Source: Vibrio spartinae
GTDB lineage: Bacteria; Pseudomonadota; Gammaproteobacteria; Enterobacterales; Vibrionaceae
DNA length: 64,000 nt
Assembly: GCF_024347135.1 (NCBI RefSeq)
Contig: NZ_AP024907.1
Span: forward strand, 115,001-179,000
Direction of reading: 5' to 3'
Both the position numbers and the translations under genes were made by a program. The notes under the pieces are model-generated. The model was not told the origin of the DNA. It did no database searches and was given only the letters and a program-made list of their open reading frames with translations. Below, piece by piece: positions 1 through 11,077 of the stretch. Within the stretch, counting starts at the first letter, position 1. Each line of letters starts with the position of its first letter.

Positions 1-999
<999 letters not shown>

Positions 1000-1075
1000 T
1001 ACAACACCGAAGGGGTTTTAGGACTCTTAGAGACTTGATTGTGTACGAGAATCAGCTTTTCGAATTGAAGAAATT

Positions 1076-1195
1076 TGCTTGGCGACCATAGCGTTTTGGA
1101 CCCACCTGAATCCATGCCGAACTCAGACGTGAAACGAAACAGCGCCGATGGTAGTGTGGGGTCTCCCCATGTGAGAGTAGGACATCGCCAGGCTT
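1076..1195 (+). rRNA. rrf: 5S ribosomal RNA
   Basis: A 120-nt gene beginning TGCTTGGCGACCATAGCG and ending GACATCGCCAGGCTT. The terminal stem pairs GCTTGGCG with CGCCAGGC, and the conserved CCGAACTCAGA segment is present. The sequence matches the Vibrio type of 5S rRNA. It lies about 75 nt after the 23S 3' end, as expected within an rrn operon. Confidence 0.97.
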
Positions 1196-1281
1196 TAATT
1201 ATCATCTTGAGATAGTGATATCTGAAGATGGACTCTAAATAGAGCGGTCAATTGTCAGACTTTATTTAGATAACAATTTGT

Positions 1282-1372
1282 GGAGAGATGGCTGAGTGGT
1301 TGAAAGCACCGGTCTTGAAAACCGGCGTACGTTAATAGCGTACCTAGGGTTCAAATCCCTATCTCTCCGCCA
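1282..1372 (+). tRNA. tRNA-Ser (anticodon TGA)
   Basis: A 91-nt class II tRNA with a long variable arm and encoded CCA. The acceptor stem pairs GGAGAGA with TCTCTCC. The anticodon loop CTTGAAA (1314-1320) gives anticodon TGA at 1316-1318, reading UCA. The T loop is GTTCAAATC. It sits about 86 nt after the 5S gene and is probably the distal tRNA of the rrn transcript, because a terminator follows at once. Confidence 0.97.
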
Positions 1373-1376
1373 CCTC

Positions 1377-1409
1377 TAAAAAGCTGTTGATCATCAACAG
1401 CTTTTTTTA
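1377..1409 (+). terminator. Rho-independent terminator of the rrn operon
   Basis: Perfect inverted repeat AAAGCTGTTGA/TCAACAGCTTT with a minimal loop, followed by a run of T residues, immediately after tRNA-Ser. Confidence 0.93.
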
Positions 1410-1632
1410 TGTCAAAAAATCACCTATCTATATCTGTTAAACTTGCCCTATTTTCCAATCCAATTTGAAAACTCGATGTTTTCATCCATCTATTCCATCC
1501 CTCTGGCGTATCAGAATATTCATACTAATTACATTAATTAACTGGTCAATATAGTCCAATCTCTAAATAAGTTTTGGGAAATCAGGTCGTCATATCAGCT
1601 CCTATTGAAGCTGATATGAGATCATAAAATTA

Positions 1633-2394
1633 GTGCGATTGGTATTATTTATCAATCATGTTGAATATATTTCTGACATTCCAGGTAAGAATGATCGGAA
1701 GCATTTTCTTGGTGGCGGAAGTATTACCAAAGATAAGTTGGTTGAACTTGCAGAACAAGCAACTGACAGTATCATTATTCAGACACCATATTTGATTACG
1801 ACCAAAAGAGACAGGGCGTTTCTACATAAATTAGTTAACAAAGGGGGCAAAATAAAAATTCTCACCAATAGTCTGGCATCCAACGATAATTTAGAGGCTT
1901 TTAGCGGCTACCAAAGAAATAGAGACGCACTACTGGATATTGGTATCGAAATTTATGAATTCAGGCCTGATGTCAGAATTAGGCAGAGGGTAATGTCAGA
2001 TCATATGTATAAACGGTTACCCTCTGTACCGATATTTGGCCTTCATACCAAAACAATGACGATTGATGATAATATCACGGTGATTGGCACTTATAACTTT
2101 GATCCCCCGCAGTGCTAATTTGAATACTGAAAGTATGACAATTATTTACTCTCCTGAGATTACGCAAGATGTGACATCTTCCATGTTAAAAGAAATGGAA
2201 GTTGAGAACGCATGGCAGGTTACCAGAGATTTTAATCCTGACGGTAAGGTTCGGTTATCTAAACGAATTGGAGTGAAGCTACGGAGAATTGTGCCGAAAA
2301 TATACTGTAGTGCCTTGATACTAAAATCATCGGTTGGTTTCTTGTCGGAAGTACTGTGTTGCGTTAGCTCCGTTGATTATTCTTTATGGGTCTA
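1633..2394 (+). pseudogene. Phospholipase D / cardiolipin synthase-like gene, truncated and frameshifted
   Basis: The first frame (1633-2118) encodes a PLD-superfamily C-terminal half. It contains DIPGKND, a helical segment, STNSLAS-like text (LTNSLASNDN) and the catalytic HxKxxxxD motif (HTKTMTID) followed by GTYNFDP. At about 2102-2106 a run of five C residues shifts the frame. Removing one C lets the reading continue as DPRSANLNTES in the frame of the downstream ORF (2084-2394), which is normal for this family. The first of the two PLD motifs and the N-terminal half are absent and do not precede 1633. It resembles ClsC/YmdC-type proteins. It has probably lost phospholipid-synthase function. 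A sequencing error could explain the frameshift but not the missing half. Confidence 0.8.
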
Positions 2395-2395
2395 A

Positions 2396-2797
2396 TGCAT
2401 AAAATATTAAATTGAATTCATATTAATAGTCACTCTCTGAAATAAAGTTCATTCAACCGAAAATATTCTCATTCGTTCAATATAAAAATAGGAATCTAAT
2501 ATTCACTGTGTGGAATATCTCGTCAATGTAGCACGATAAGTATAGTTGCAATTGGTTCTATCATTATTCATGTATTGTGCTTCATTCGTAGACCCGCTAA
2601 ATAGTTCTATTTACGACTCTTTTGCGAAATAATTGACACTCTCTAGTGATTTTTGATTTTATTTGTGTGATAACTGAACGGATTAGAGTATGTGATGGAC
2701 TTATTGGACAAGTCCAATGAATCTTGCAAAAACGCGACCAGACACTATTTTCAAATTAGGCATAGTATAATGGCCGAGACTTGGTGAGAGAGGGCTC
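2396..2797. other. Intergenic, no gene seen
   Basis: About 400 bp of AT-rich sequence between the PLD relic and the chemoreceptor gene. I see no RNA gene, no strong hairpin and no coding frame. It presumably holds the promoter of the downstream receptor gene, but I cannot identify a convincing one. Confidence 0.6.
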
Positions 2798-4759
2798 ATG
2801 AAGATTAGAACAAAGCTGATTGTAACGTTTGTGGTCGCAGTAACAGTGCCTGTTACTTTTTTAGCGATTTTCTCAATAAGAGAAGTGACTGATGCGGCTA
2901 TCACGCAATTTCAAAAAGCAACGATGAAAGAAATTTCACAAGTTGATCGTGCATTTAATATTTTCTTTGATAACGCGAAAAAAAGTATTGATTACCTTGC
3001 ATCGATTCCTGAGGTTACCGAGCATTTATCGAATGCCCCAAGCTTTGTTGATCAACAGAAAGTGGACAACTTTAAGGGATGGTCTTCTCTTGAAGGACAG
3101 TCAAAGCAACTCTTTGATATCTTCGAACGGTTTGGAAAAGCAAAACAAAATCTGGCTTATGTCTATACCGGGCGTGAAACAGGCAGTTATATTGAATGGC
3201 CGGGGAGTCACTTTTCTTCTCCTTTCGATCCCCGCGTTCGCCCATGGTATAAAGCAGCAATGGCCGCGAATGGCAAAGCAATCATGACCCATGCTTATTA
3301 TTGGAAGGGCGATGATGCTACTTATATCGCGATTGCCAAAGCGGTAAAAGATAAAAGTAATAAAGTCCTCGGAGCCGTCAGCTTGGATATCTCGGTCAAT
3401 GAGCTGACTGATATCGTCAAGAATATTACGATTGGTGAGAATGGTTATATTGTTTTACTGGAAGATAATGACACGATTCTGGTCGATCCATTCAAGCCGG
3501 AGAATAGTTTTAAATCGGTGAGTGATATTGATACGCCATTTTTTAAATTGATGAGTGAACACCCTAAAAATCTATTTGAAGTGAATCGCGGTGGCACTGA
3601 TTTTCTTGGACAAATCGTTATTTCTAAGCTGGGTTGGCGTTTTGTTGCATTAGTTCCTAAATCCGAAGTGTATGCAGCAGCGGTGAAACAGACTTATGTG
3701 ACGTTGGCGATTGTGATTCCTTTAGTGATTATTTTCATTCTGATCGCGTTCTATGTTTCAAAAGTCATAACCTCACAGATCAACAGTGTGACGAATGTGT
3801 TGCAACAGATCTCTCAAGGTCATGGTGACCTGACGACTAAGCTCGATACGACGGCAAAAGATGAGGTTGGAGAACTTTCGCGCGCCTTTAATGGATTTGT
3901 GGATAAGTTAGGGAGCCTGATTGGAGAAGTTGTCAGCCTCAGTGCTGATCTCAAGCATATGGCGGCTATTGCGACGGAGAAAGCACATCAGTGGCAGGCG
4001 GATTCAGGGGAACAGTTAGAGAAAGTCACATTGGTAACCGATGCTATCTCTGAGATGTCAAAGGCGACGGCCGAAATTGCATCTAGCTCCGAGCAGGCTG
4101 CGGGGATAGCAGAAAGTAGCTCAACGGCATGTACGGATGGAAAATTAGTCGTTGAAAATACCAGAGAGTCGATAGAGATGCTTGCCAGTGAAGTACATAC
4201 GACGAGTGATATTATCAGTAAGCTCAATGACAATTCTCAGCATATTACCACGATTATTACCACCATTCAGGGAATCGCAGAACAGACCAACTTACTGGCG
4301 CTGAACGCGGCCATTGAAGCCGCCAGAGCCGGAGAGCATGGTCGGGGATTTGCTGTGGTTGCTGACGAAGTCCGTAATCTGTCACAGAAAACAACCAGTT
4401 CGACGGAAGAAATTCAGCAAATGATCCAAGAGTTGCAACAAACAACGCAACAAGCAGCAAATGTCATGAAAAATAGTAAGTCGATGACCGATAATGCTGT
4501 CGAGCAGGCTAATACTGCCAGCGAAAGTTTGATTATACTCGCCAGTTCGATTGATCAGATAAAAGGTGCTTCAATCCAGATTGCGACAGCAACTGAGGAA
4601 CAGTCCTGTGTGTGTGAGGATATCACGCTCAATACACAGCAGATTAATGGTATTGCAAATCAACTGACAGAAGATGCACAAGATCAGATTGATAGTGCTG
4701 AAGCATTCCGTGCTGTCTCGGAGAAAATGTTCGATTTGGTTGGTAAATTTAAAGTGTGA
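2798..4759 (+). CDS. Methyl-accepting chemotaxis protein with dCache sensor
   Basis: A 653-residue inner-membrane chemoreceptor. There is a membrane segment at residues ~6-28, then a long periplasmic region carrying the double-Cache signature RPWYKAAM (~147). A second membrane segment lies at ~300-325, followed by HAMP and the cytoplasmic signalling hairpin with the tip sequence [20 protein letters not shown] near residue 491. Proteins of this kind bind small ligands in the periplasm and control CheA/CheW. The RPWY-type Cache motif is common in amino-acid or amine sensors, but the ligand cannot be read here. It is monocistronic, with its own terminator just downstream. Confidence 0.95.
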   Translation: MKIRTKLIVTFVVAVTVPVTFLAIFSIREVTDAAITQFQKATMKEISQVDRAFNIFFDNAKKSIDYLASIPEVTEHLSNAPSFVDQQKVDNFKGWSSLEGQSKQLFDIFERFGKAKQNLAYVYTGRETGSYIEWPGSHFSSPFDPRVRPWYKAAMAANGKAIMTHAYYWKGDDATYIAIAKAVKDKSNKVLGAVSLDISVNELTDIVKNITIGENGYIVLLEDNDTILVDPFKPENSFKSVSDIDTPFFKLMSEHPKNLFEVNRGGTDFLGQIVISKLGWRFVALVPKSEVYAAAVKQTYVTLAIVIPLVIIFILIAFYVSKVITSQINSVTNVLQQISQGHGDLTTKLDTTAKDEVGELSRAFNGFVDKLGSLIGEVVSLSADLKHMAAIATEKAHQWQADSGEQLEKVTLVTDAISEMSKATAEIASSSEQAAGIAESSSTACTDGKLVVENTRESIEMLASEVHTTSDIISKLNDNSQHITTIITTIQGIAEQTNLLALNAAIEAARAGEHGRGFAVVADEVRNLSQKTTSSTEEIQQMIQELQQTTQQAANVMKNSKSMTDNAVEQANTASESLIILASSIDQIKGASIQIATATEEQSCVCEDITLNTQQINGIANQLTEDAQDQIDSAEAFRAVSEKMFDLVGKFKV

Positions 4760-4794
4760 TCAATCTATTTGAATTGTTTTGACACAATATAAGA

Positions 4795-4828
4795 AATGCC
4801 TGAGTCGCTGTACTCAGGCATTTTTTTG
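4795..4828 (+). terminator. Rho-independent terminator
   Basis: AATGCCTGAGT / ACTCAGGCATT stem with loop CGCTGT and a following T run. It lies between the convergent chemoreceptor and ilvY genes and could serve both. Confidence 0.9.
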
Positions 4829-4876
4829 AAATCAACAATGCTCTTAAGCTTTCTGTCAAAGATGGTGTTGACTGCA

Positions 4877-5773
4877 TTAAGTCACAATACTTCTTTTCGC
4901 GGTGACCACCTGCCATAAGGCTTTTACCAGTGGTTGTTCTAACTGGGACTGACGGCAACAGACACCCAGTTGAAACGGTTGTATCCGTTGACTCTCTGGT
5001 AAGCGTTGCACCTTTTCCCGGGCCGGACTGTTATTGATGACGACATCCGGTGCAATGCCTATCCCATATCCGAGCGCAACCATACTTACAATCGCTTCAT
5101 GCCCGGCACTTTGAGCATAGATGTTTGGCTTAATTCTCATTTCCTTAAACCAAGTATTGGCTCTTTCTCTTGCCGTCCCTGATTCAGGGATGATGAATGG
5201 AATCATTGACCAGTCAATCGGGTCGGCACAAAGTGCCTGCTCGAAGCTGCTGACGCCGACGGGGGCGATGACTGATAACGGTATCTCACAGATCGGTTCA
5301 AATACAATACGGTTAGGAAGTTGCTCCGGCAACGCTGAGATGGCTAGATCAGCTTCATTGTTCAGAACTTTGTCGATTGCCTGAGCGGGGTCGCCCGTTA
5401 ATAGCTTAAATTCAATAAACGGGTGTTGAGAGCGAAAATCAGCGAGTAATTCGGGAAGATGGCTATAGCTGGCTGTAACCGAACAAAACAGACGAATTTC
5501 ACCTTTCAGGGTTTGATTGTTCTCATGCAGCTGCGCTTGAAACTGCTGCCACTCACTGATAATTTTTATGGCAACCGGCAGGAGTTGAAGCCCTGTTGGC
5601 GTGACTTCTACCCGGCGATTATCCCGGATAAAGAGATGTTGGCCGATTTCATCCTCGAACTTTTGAATCTGGCGACTTAACGCGGACGGACTGATGTGCA
5701 TTGCCGCTGCGGTTTTACTGAAATTTTTACTGTCACAGAGATGGACAAAAAGTTCTAATATTCTGATATTCAT
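4877..5773 (-). CDS. ilvY: LysR-family activator of ilvC (IlvY)
   Basis: A 298-residue LysR-type regulator. The N-terminal winged helix (residues ~1-60, FSKTAAAMHISPSALSRQIQ) is followed by a type-2 periplasmic-binding-protein-like effector domain. It lies divergently next to ilvC with a 137-bp shared promoter region, the conserved arrangement of ilvY in enterobacteria and vibrios. IlvY activates ilvC when bound by acetolactate or acetohydroxybutyrate (known for E. coli). Length and domain structure are normal. Identity rests on both sequence type and context. Confidence 0.93.
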   Translation of the reverse strand: MNIRILELFVHLCDSKNFSKTAAAMHISPSALSRQIQKFEDEIGQHLFIRDNRRVEVTPTGLQLLPVAIKIISEWQQFQAQLHENNQTLKGEIRLFCSVTASYSHLPELLADFRSQHPFIEFKLLTGDPAQAIDKVLNNEADLAISALPEQLPNRIVFEPICEIPLSVIAPVGVSSFEQALCADPIDWSMIPFIIPESGTARERANTWFKEMRIKPNIYAQSAGHEAIVSMVALGYGIGIAPDVVINNSPAREKVQRLPESQRIQPFQLGVCCRQSQLEQPLVKALWQVVTAKRSIVT

Positions 5774-5789
5774 ATCGTTGTCTAATGTG

Positions 5790-5804
5790 TTGCATTTTTT
5801 GCAA
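5790..5804. promoter_or_regulatory. Probable IlvY operator in the ilvY-ilvC intergenic region
   Basis: Inverted repeat TTGCA-N5-TGCAA, which fits the LysR T-N11-A pattern. It sits just upstream of the ilvY start and within the divergent promoter region. The site type matches the dyads expected for IlvY, but binding is inferred. Confidence 0.6.
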
Positions 5805-5910
5805 TACTTGGTTGTGAATATATCACTTTCGGCAATAGAATGTCTGATTTAATATGGGACATTCGGTGCCTGCTACCAACATGATGAATCAATAACGAAG
5901 GAGCCCCTAC

Positions 5911-7395
5911 ATGGCTAACTATTTCAATACACTGAACTTACGTCAGCAACTGGATCAACTTGGCCGTTGCCGTTTTATGGACCGTGAAGAATTTGCCACT
6001 GAAGCAGATTACCTCAAAGGTAAGAAAGTTGTGATCGTTGGTTGTGGTGCACAAGGTTTAAACCAGGGCCTGAACATGCGTGATTCTGGTCTGGATGTTG
6101 CGTATGCATTGCGTCAGGCTGCTATCGATGAGCAACGTCAGTCCTATAAGAATGCAAAAGACAATGGTTTTGAAGTAGGTAGCTATGAGCAACTGATTCC
6201 TCAAGCCGATCTGGTGGTTAACCTGACCCCGGATAAACAGCATACCAATGTTGTTGAAACCATCATGCCTCTGATGAAAGAAGGCGCTGCTCTGGGCTAT
6301 TCACATGGCTTCAACATTGTTGAAGAAGGGATGCAAATCCGTAAAGATTTGACCGTTGTGATGGTTGCACCGAAGTGTCCGGGAACTGAAGTTCGTGAAG
6401 AGTATAAGCGTGGTTTCGGTGTGCCGACACTGATTGCTGTTCACCCGGAAAATGATCCACAAGATGATGGTCTGGAAATCGCGAAAGCGTGGGCCGCTGC
6501 AACCGGTGGACACCGTGCGGGTTGTCTGGAGTCTTCTTTTGTTGCCGAAGTTAAATCAGACTTAATGGGTGAGCAAACTATTCTGTGCGGTATGTTGCAA
6601 GCTGGTTCTATCGTATGCTACGAAAAAATGATTGCTGAAGGTATCGATGGCGGTTATGCCGGAAAACTGCTGCAATATGGTTGGGAAACGATCACCGAAG
6701 CACTTAAGTTTGGTGGTATCACGCATATGATGGATCGTCTGTCGAACCCTGCGAAAATTAAAGCATTTGAACTGTCTGAAGAATTGAAAGACTTGCTACG
6801 TCCTCTATATAACAAACACATGGACGATATCATTGTTGGTGAATTTTCTAGCACAATGATGGCTGACTGGGCAAATGATGACGCAAACCTGTTGAACTGG
6901 CGTAAAGAAACGGGTGAAACGGCATTTGAGAATTACCCTGAATCAGATGTGACAATCACTGAACAAGAATATTTTGACCACGGTATCCTGATGATCGCGA
7001 TGGTTCGTGCCGGTGTTGAGTTGGCATTTGAAGCGATGACTGCTTCCGGAATCATTGATGAGTCTGCTTATTACGAATCTCTGCATGAGCTACCACTGAT
7101 TGCCAATACTATTGCTCGTAAGCGCCTGTATGAAATGAATGTTGTTATCTCTGATACAGCAGAATATGGAAACTACCTGTTTGCCAATGTTGCGACACCG
7201 CTGCTACGCGAAAAATTCATGCCTTCAGTGAGCACGGATGTGATTGGTAAAGGCTTAGGTGAAACATCTAATCAGGTTGATAATGGTTATCTGATCGATG
7301 TGAACAGCGTGATTCGCAATCATCCGGTCGAGTATATCGGTGAAGAGTTGCGTGGCTATATGAAAGACATGAAGCGTATTGCTGTTGGTGGTTAA
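5911..7395 (+). CDS. ilvC: Ketol-acid reductoisomerase, class II
   Basis: A 494-residue NADPH-dependent enzyme of valine and isoleucine synthesis. It isomerises and reduces acetolactate or acetohydroxybutyrate. The Rossmann motif GCGAQG is at residues ~44-49. The region around LRQ is consistent with NADPH use, and the C-terminal KARI domain is duplicated, as in the long class II E. coli enzyme (491 residues). The start is set by the RBS AAGGAG eight bases before the ATG. It is divergent from ilvY, which very probably activates it. Confidence 0.98.
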   Translation: MANYFNTLNLRQQLDQLGRCRFMDREEFATEADYLKGKKVVIVGCGAQGLNQGLNMRDSGLDVAYALRQAAIDEQRQSYKNAKDNGFEVGSYEQLIPQADLVVNLTPDKQHTNVVETIMPLMKEGAALGYSHGFNIVEEGMQIRKDLTVVMVAPKCPGTEVREEYKRGFGVPTLIAVHPENDPQDDGLEIAKAWAAATGGHRAGCLESSFVAEVKSDLMGEQTILCGMLQAGSIVCYEKMIAEGIDGGYAGKLLQYGWETITEALKFGGITHMMDRLSNPAKIKAFELSEELKDLLRPLYNKHMDDIIVGEFSSTMMADWANDDANLLNWRKETGETAFENYPESDVTITEQEYFDHGILMIAMVRAGVELAFEAMTASGIIDESAYYESLHELPLIANTIARKRLYEMNVVISDTAEYGNYLFANVATPLLREKFMPSVSTDVIGKGLGETSNQVDNGYLIDVNSVIRNHPVEYIGEELRGYMKDMKRIAVGG

Positions 7396-7454
7396 GCGGA
7401 TCGAGTCGTCACCTGCTGAGGTGACGGTGATTCTCGCTACATTGATGAGATAAT

Positions 7455-7487
7455 AAAAAGGCCTGAATTGAATGATTCAGGCCTTTT
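7455..7487 (+). terminator. Rho-independent terminator of ilvC
   Basis: Stem AAAAGGCCTGAAT / ATTCAGGCCTTTT with a small loop. It sits between convergent ilvC and ubiK, and the flanking A and T runs suggest that it works in both directions. Confidence 0.92.
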
Positions 7488-7560
7488 GCTTTTGAGTGCC
7501 ATGAAACGGTTTGTCATGAAAACCCGCAGGACATGACAAGTGGTTCTCCGTTCACAGAGG

Positions 7561-7818
7561 TTACTGATCCTGTTTGGACAACTTATCTTCCAACTCAGTG
7601 ACTTTTGTTTCCAGCTGAGTCAGCTTTTCACGGGTACGAAGTAATACTTGTGTCTGAACATCAAATTCTTCACGACTGACTACATCCAGCTTATTCAATT
7701 GTCCCTGAATCACCTGACGAACTTTTTGTTCAACATCAGCACCAAGGTCTTTGACGGGTTGAGGCATGGCATCATGAATCTGTTTTGCGACTTGCTCTAG
7801 TTTTTTGGGATCAAACAT
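7561..7818 (-). CDS. ubiK: Ubiquinone biosynthesis accessory factor UbiK (YqiC)
   Basis: An 85-residue protein of the BMFP/YqiC family. It has an amphipathic N-terminal helix ([18 protein letters not shown]) and a C-terminal heptad-repeat coiled coil (~50-82, [15 protein letters not shown]). UbiK binds UbiJ and membranes and supports aerobic ubiquinone synthesis in Enterobacteria (known for the family). Length is normal. It is a single gene between two terminators. Confidence 0.88.
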   Translation of the reverse strand: MFDPKKLEQVAKQIHDAMPQPVKDLGADVEQKVRQVIQGQLNKLDVVSREEFDVQTQVLLRTREKLTQLETKVTELEDKLSKQDQ

Positions 7819-7889
7819 ATAGGGTAAAACTCCTCTTCTACTGCTGTTATTCTATGTAATTCAGGCAAGAAAGTCGTTATCAAAGTGGA

Positions 7890-7918
7890 CAAAAAAGGCC
7901 ACAACGTGTGGCCTTTTA
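7890..7918 (-). terminator. Rho-independent terminator of the RND efflux operon
   Basis: AAAAGGCCACA / TGTGGCCTTTT stem. It lies just after the 3' end of the minus-strand efflux permease and before ubiK. Confidence 0.85.
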
Positions 7919-7952
7919 CTTATCTGGATATCAAACACACCCGGTGAAGTAC

Positions 7953-10900
7953 CTATGAAGCCGTATGGGTTGGTGTTTCATCGGTTGATTGCTTTTCTTC
8001 ATCGTTTTCCACAAAAACCGGCAGTGGTTTATGTTTCTCTGCCAAGTAACTGTAGATAACCGGGAGAACAAACAGTGTAAACAATGTTCCGATTGCAAGC
8101 CCGGCAACAATTACAATACCAATACTGAAACGTTGTTTGGCGCCAGCACCAGTTGCAGACATTAACGGAATCAGGCCGGCAATCATTGCGGCTGTTGTCA
8201 TCAGGATTGGGCGCAGACGAATCTTAGCAGCCTCCATAACCGCTTCAATCCGGTCTTTATTAAATTTCAACTGTACCTCTTTGGCAACCTCACAAATCAA
8301 AATACCATGCTTGGTTATCAAGCCAATCAAGGTAATTAACCCGACCTGAGAATAGATATTGAGAGATGTGAAACCAAAGAATCCACCCCATGCCAACGCG
8401 ACCAAAGCCCCACAGATTGCAAGTGGTACAGAGACCATGATGACGATTGGATCTCGGATAGATTCAAACTGAATTGCCAGAACCAAGAAGATAATTGCCA
8501 AAGCGAGAGCAAAGGTTGTATAGAGTGCGCTCCCTTCGGTAATGAACTGACGAGATTCACCCATGTAGTCGCGGGTGTATCCGATCGGTAGTGTCTTATC
8601 GACCTCATGATTCAACCATTCGAGAGCACTTCCCATCGTGACTCCGGGGGTTGGGACTGCACTGATCGTGGCTGAGTTTAGCTGGTTAAAGTGAGGCAAT
8701 GCCCGAGGTTCTGAAACCACATCAATCTTAATCAGACTGCGTAAGGGAATTGCATCGCCATTGGCGGCCAGTACATAGTAATTGTTCATCGATTCTGGAT
8801 TGAGTCGGTATTTACGCTCGACTTGCGGAATCACTTCATACGAGCGTCCATAGAGGTCAACGCGATTGACATAGCCGTCAGCCATCAGCGTTGCCAGTGT
8901 CATACCAATATCCTGCATCGTTACGCCATAAGCACCTGCTTTGTCTTTATCAATGCTGATCTTCATGGTTGCAGAATCGAAGTTTAGATCCAGTGTTGAG
9001 TAGACAAACAAGGGACTATGTTGAACTTTGCCCAGAATGTCTGAAGCCAAAGTAAATAGGTTTTCAAAGCTATTGGGGGTTTTCAGCACCAACTGAATCG
9101 GTAGACCTGAACCTGCACCCGGGAGTTCTGGCATCTCGAAGGCTGACACGGACATACTCGGTACTTCTTTCAGCAGCCCTTGGAGTCGTTTCTGTATCTC
9201 AGCCTGACTTGCTTCACGTTGACTCCAAGGCACCATGACGGAGAAACCGAGCGACTGATTTGATGTAGGTACACCAGTGAATTCCAAATTTAAGTCAACT
9301 TCGGGTTGAGCCATCAGAATGTCATTGACGTGCTCCATGGTTTTTTGCATGTAATCGAGGTTGGCATTTGACTGACCATTGGCAATAAACATCACCACCC
9401 CTTTATCTTCAGCCGGCGCCAGCTCGGTCGGAATAAATTTAAAGAGAACCGGGAGGCTGGCAAGAATGATTAATGCAAAAGCAATCACAACGGTACGGTG
9501 GAGCATGACCGCAGACAGCATCTTCTCGTAGCGGTTAGTGATTCGATCCAATACAGAGTGAACCTTACTTTCAAATCCGCTAGGAGAACTGTGTGCGACA
9601 AGCATCTTTGAACACATCATCGGTGAGAGTGTCAGGGCGATAATCCCGGAAACGATCACCGATCCTGCCAGAGATAAGGCAAACTCTTTAAATAGTGAGC
9701 CCGTTATCCCTTGTGTCAGTGCAATCGGTGCATATACCGCTGCCAATGTCAGTGTCATTGCTATAACCGGCAGTGCAATTTCTCGGGTTCCGATGATAGC
9801 AGCCCTAAATGGTGTTTCACCCAGCTTGATGTGACGGTCAACGTTTTCAAGAACAACGATTGCGTCATCAACCACCAAACCGATGGCAAGCACCATTGCA
9901 AGCAGTGTCATTAAGTTCCAGGAAAACCCGAAAACCTGCATTACCAGAGAAACTCCGATCAGAGACAGTGGAATCGTGATAATCGGAATCATGACCGCGC
10001 GGAAAGAACCAAGGAATAGGGTAATCACCACCAATACGATTAAAACGGCTTCTCCGATGGTTTTGATCACCTCGTCAATCGACTCGTTGATGGCTTCGGT
10101 CGAGTCATAGAGCATCGTCATCTTGATATTGCTCGGCATATTCTTGTCGATGCGCGGCATGATAGCTCTGACATCTCGTGCAATATCGATCGGGTTAGCA
10201 CTGGGTGCAGCATTGATCGCGGCAACAATGGCTTCTTTTCCGTTGGCGGTTGCCCGATAGGTATCATGACTCTTTGCCAGCGAGACTTTAGCAATGTCTC
10301 CCAAACGAATGATTTGCCCCTCATCCGACTTGATGACCAACCGTTTTAACTCTGTTGTCGTGGAAACCTGTGTATCAGCATCCCCATTATAGAGAACAAA
10401 CTCTCCTGTCGATTGCCCTGTCGCCGATTGATAGTTATTGGCACTCAGAACACTCATGACTTGCGAAGCAGATAGTTTCAGCGCGGCCATTTTATTCGGG
10501 TCTAACCAGATACGCAGGCCATATTTGATCCCGCCATAGAGATCAACCTTCGACACACCACTGACCGAGAATAACTGTGGGTTGACCACGCGCTCGAGAT
10601 AGTCGTTGATTTGGCTGGCATTAAGTTCATCACTGGAGAAGCCAATATAGACTACCGCAGTCGTTGAGCCGGTTGACATCGTTACACTCGGGTCTTCCGC
10701 TTCTTTTGGTAATTGTGAGCGTACCGAATTGGTTTTTGCCAAGATATCTGCCAATGCCGCATTCGGGTCGGTATTGAGCTTCATTTTGACCGTAATTGTT
10801 GAACCACCCATTGAGGATGAAGAGGTCATGTAGTCGATATTATCGGCTTGAGCAATCGCTTGCTCTAAGGGTTGAGTGATGAATCCCTGAATCAAATCCG

Positions 10901-11066
10901 AGCTGGCACCATAGTAGCCAGTCGTCACAGTGATCACGGTGTTCGTCATCTCTGGATACTCTCGGATTTGCAGTTTGAATACGGCTTGTAATCCAAGCAA
11001 GGCAATCAAGAGGCTCAGTGATATGGCGAGAACCGGACGTTTGATGAAAATATCAGTAAAGCGCAT
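7953..11066 (-). CDS. vexB: RND multidrug/bile efflux permease (VexB type)
   Basis: A 1037-residue HAE-1 family inner-membrane proton-driven transporter. It starts with the typical MRFTDIFIKRPVLA and has a first membrane helix, a large porter loop, a membrane block with the proton-relay motif VVDDAIVVLENV (~405), a second porter loop and the C-terminal membrane block with ITKHGILICEVA. The paired adaptor gene lies 11 bp upstream. The order ilvC-ubiK-permease-adaptor-rep matches the V. cholerae vexAB locus, a pump for bile salts and detergents. The symbol rests on this synteny. No outer-membrane channel gene is adjacent, so a TolC-type channel elsewhere is likely. Confidence 0.87.
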   Translation of the reverse strand: MRFTDIFIKRPVLAISLSLLIALLGLQAVFKLQIREYPEMTNTVITVTTGYYGASSDLIQGFITQPLEQAIAQADNIDYMTSSSSMGGSTITVKMKLNTDPNAALADILAKTNSVRSQLPKEAEDPSVTMSTGSTTAVVYIGFSSDELNASQINDYLERVVNPQLFSVSGVSKVDLYGGIKYGLRIWLDPNKMAALKLSASQVMSVLSANNYQSATGQSTGEFVLYNGDADTQVSTTTELKRLVIKSDEGQIIRLGDIAKVSLAKSHDTYRATANGKEAIVAAINAAPSANPIDIARDVRAIMPRIDKNMPSNIKMTMLYDSTEAINESIDEVIKTIGEAVLIVLVVITLFLGSFRAVMIPIITIPLSLIGVSLVMQVFGFSWNLMTLLAMVLAIGLVVDDAIVVLENVDRHIKLGETPFRAAIIGTREIALPVIAMTLTLAAVYAPIALTQGITGSLFKEFALSLAGSVIVSGIIALTLSPMMCSKMLVAHSSPSGFESKVHSVLDRITNRYEKMLSAVMLHRTVVIAFALIILASLPVLFKFIPTELAPAEDKGVVMFIANGQSNANLDYMQKTMEHVNDILMAQPEVDLNLEFTGVPTSNQSLGFSVMVPWSQREASQAEIQKRLQGLLKEVPSMSVSAFEMPELPGAGSGLPIQLVLKTPNSFENLFTLASDILGKVQHSPLFVYSTLDLNFDSATMKISIDKDKAGAYGVTMQDIGMTLATLMADGYVNRVDLYGRSYEVIPQVERKYRLNPESMNNYYVLAANGDAIPLRSLIKIDVVSEPRALPHFNQLNSATISAVPTPGVTMGSALEWLNHEVDKTLPIGYTRDYMGESRQFITEGSALYTTFALALAIIFLVLAIQFESIRDPIVIMVSVPLAICGALVALAWGGFFGFTSLNIYSQVGLITLIGLITKHGILICEVAKEVQLKFNKDRIEAVMEAAKIRLRPILMTTAAMIAGLIPLMSATGAGAKQRFSIGIVIVAGLAIGTLFTLFVLPVIYSYLAEKHKPLPVFVENDEEKQSTDETPTHTAS

Positions 11067-11077
11067 GCAACCTCCGG

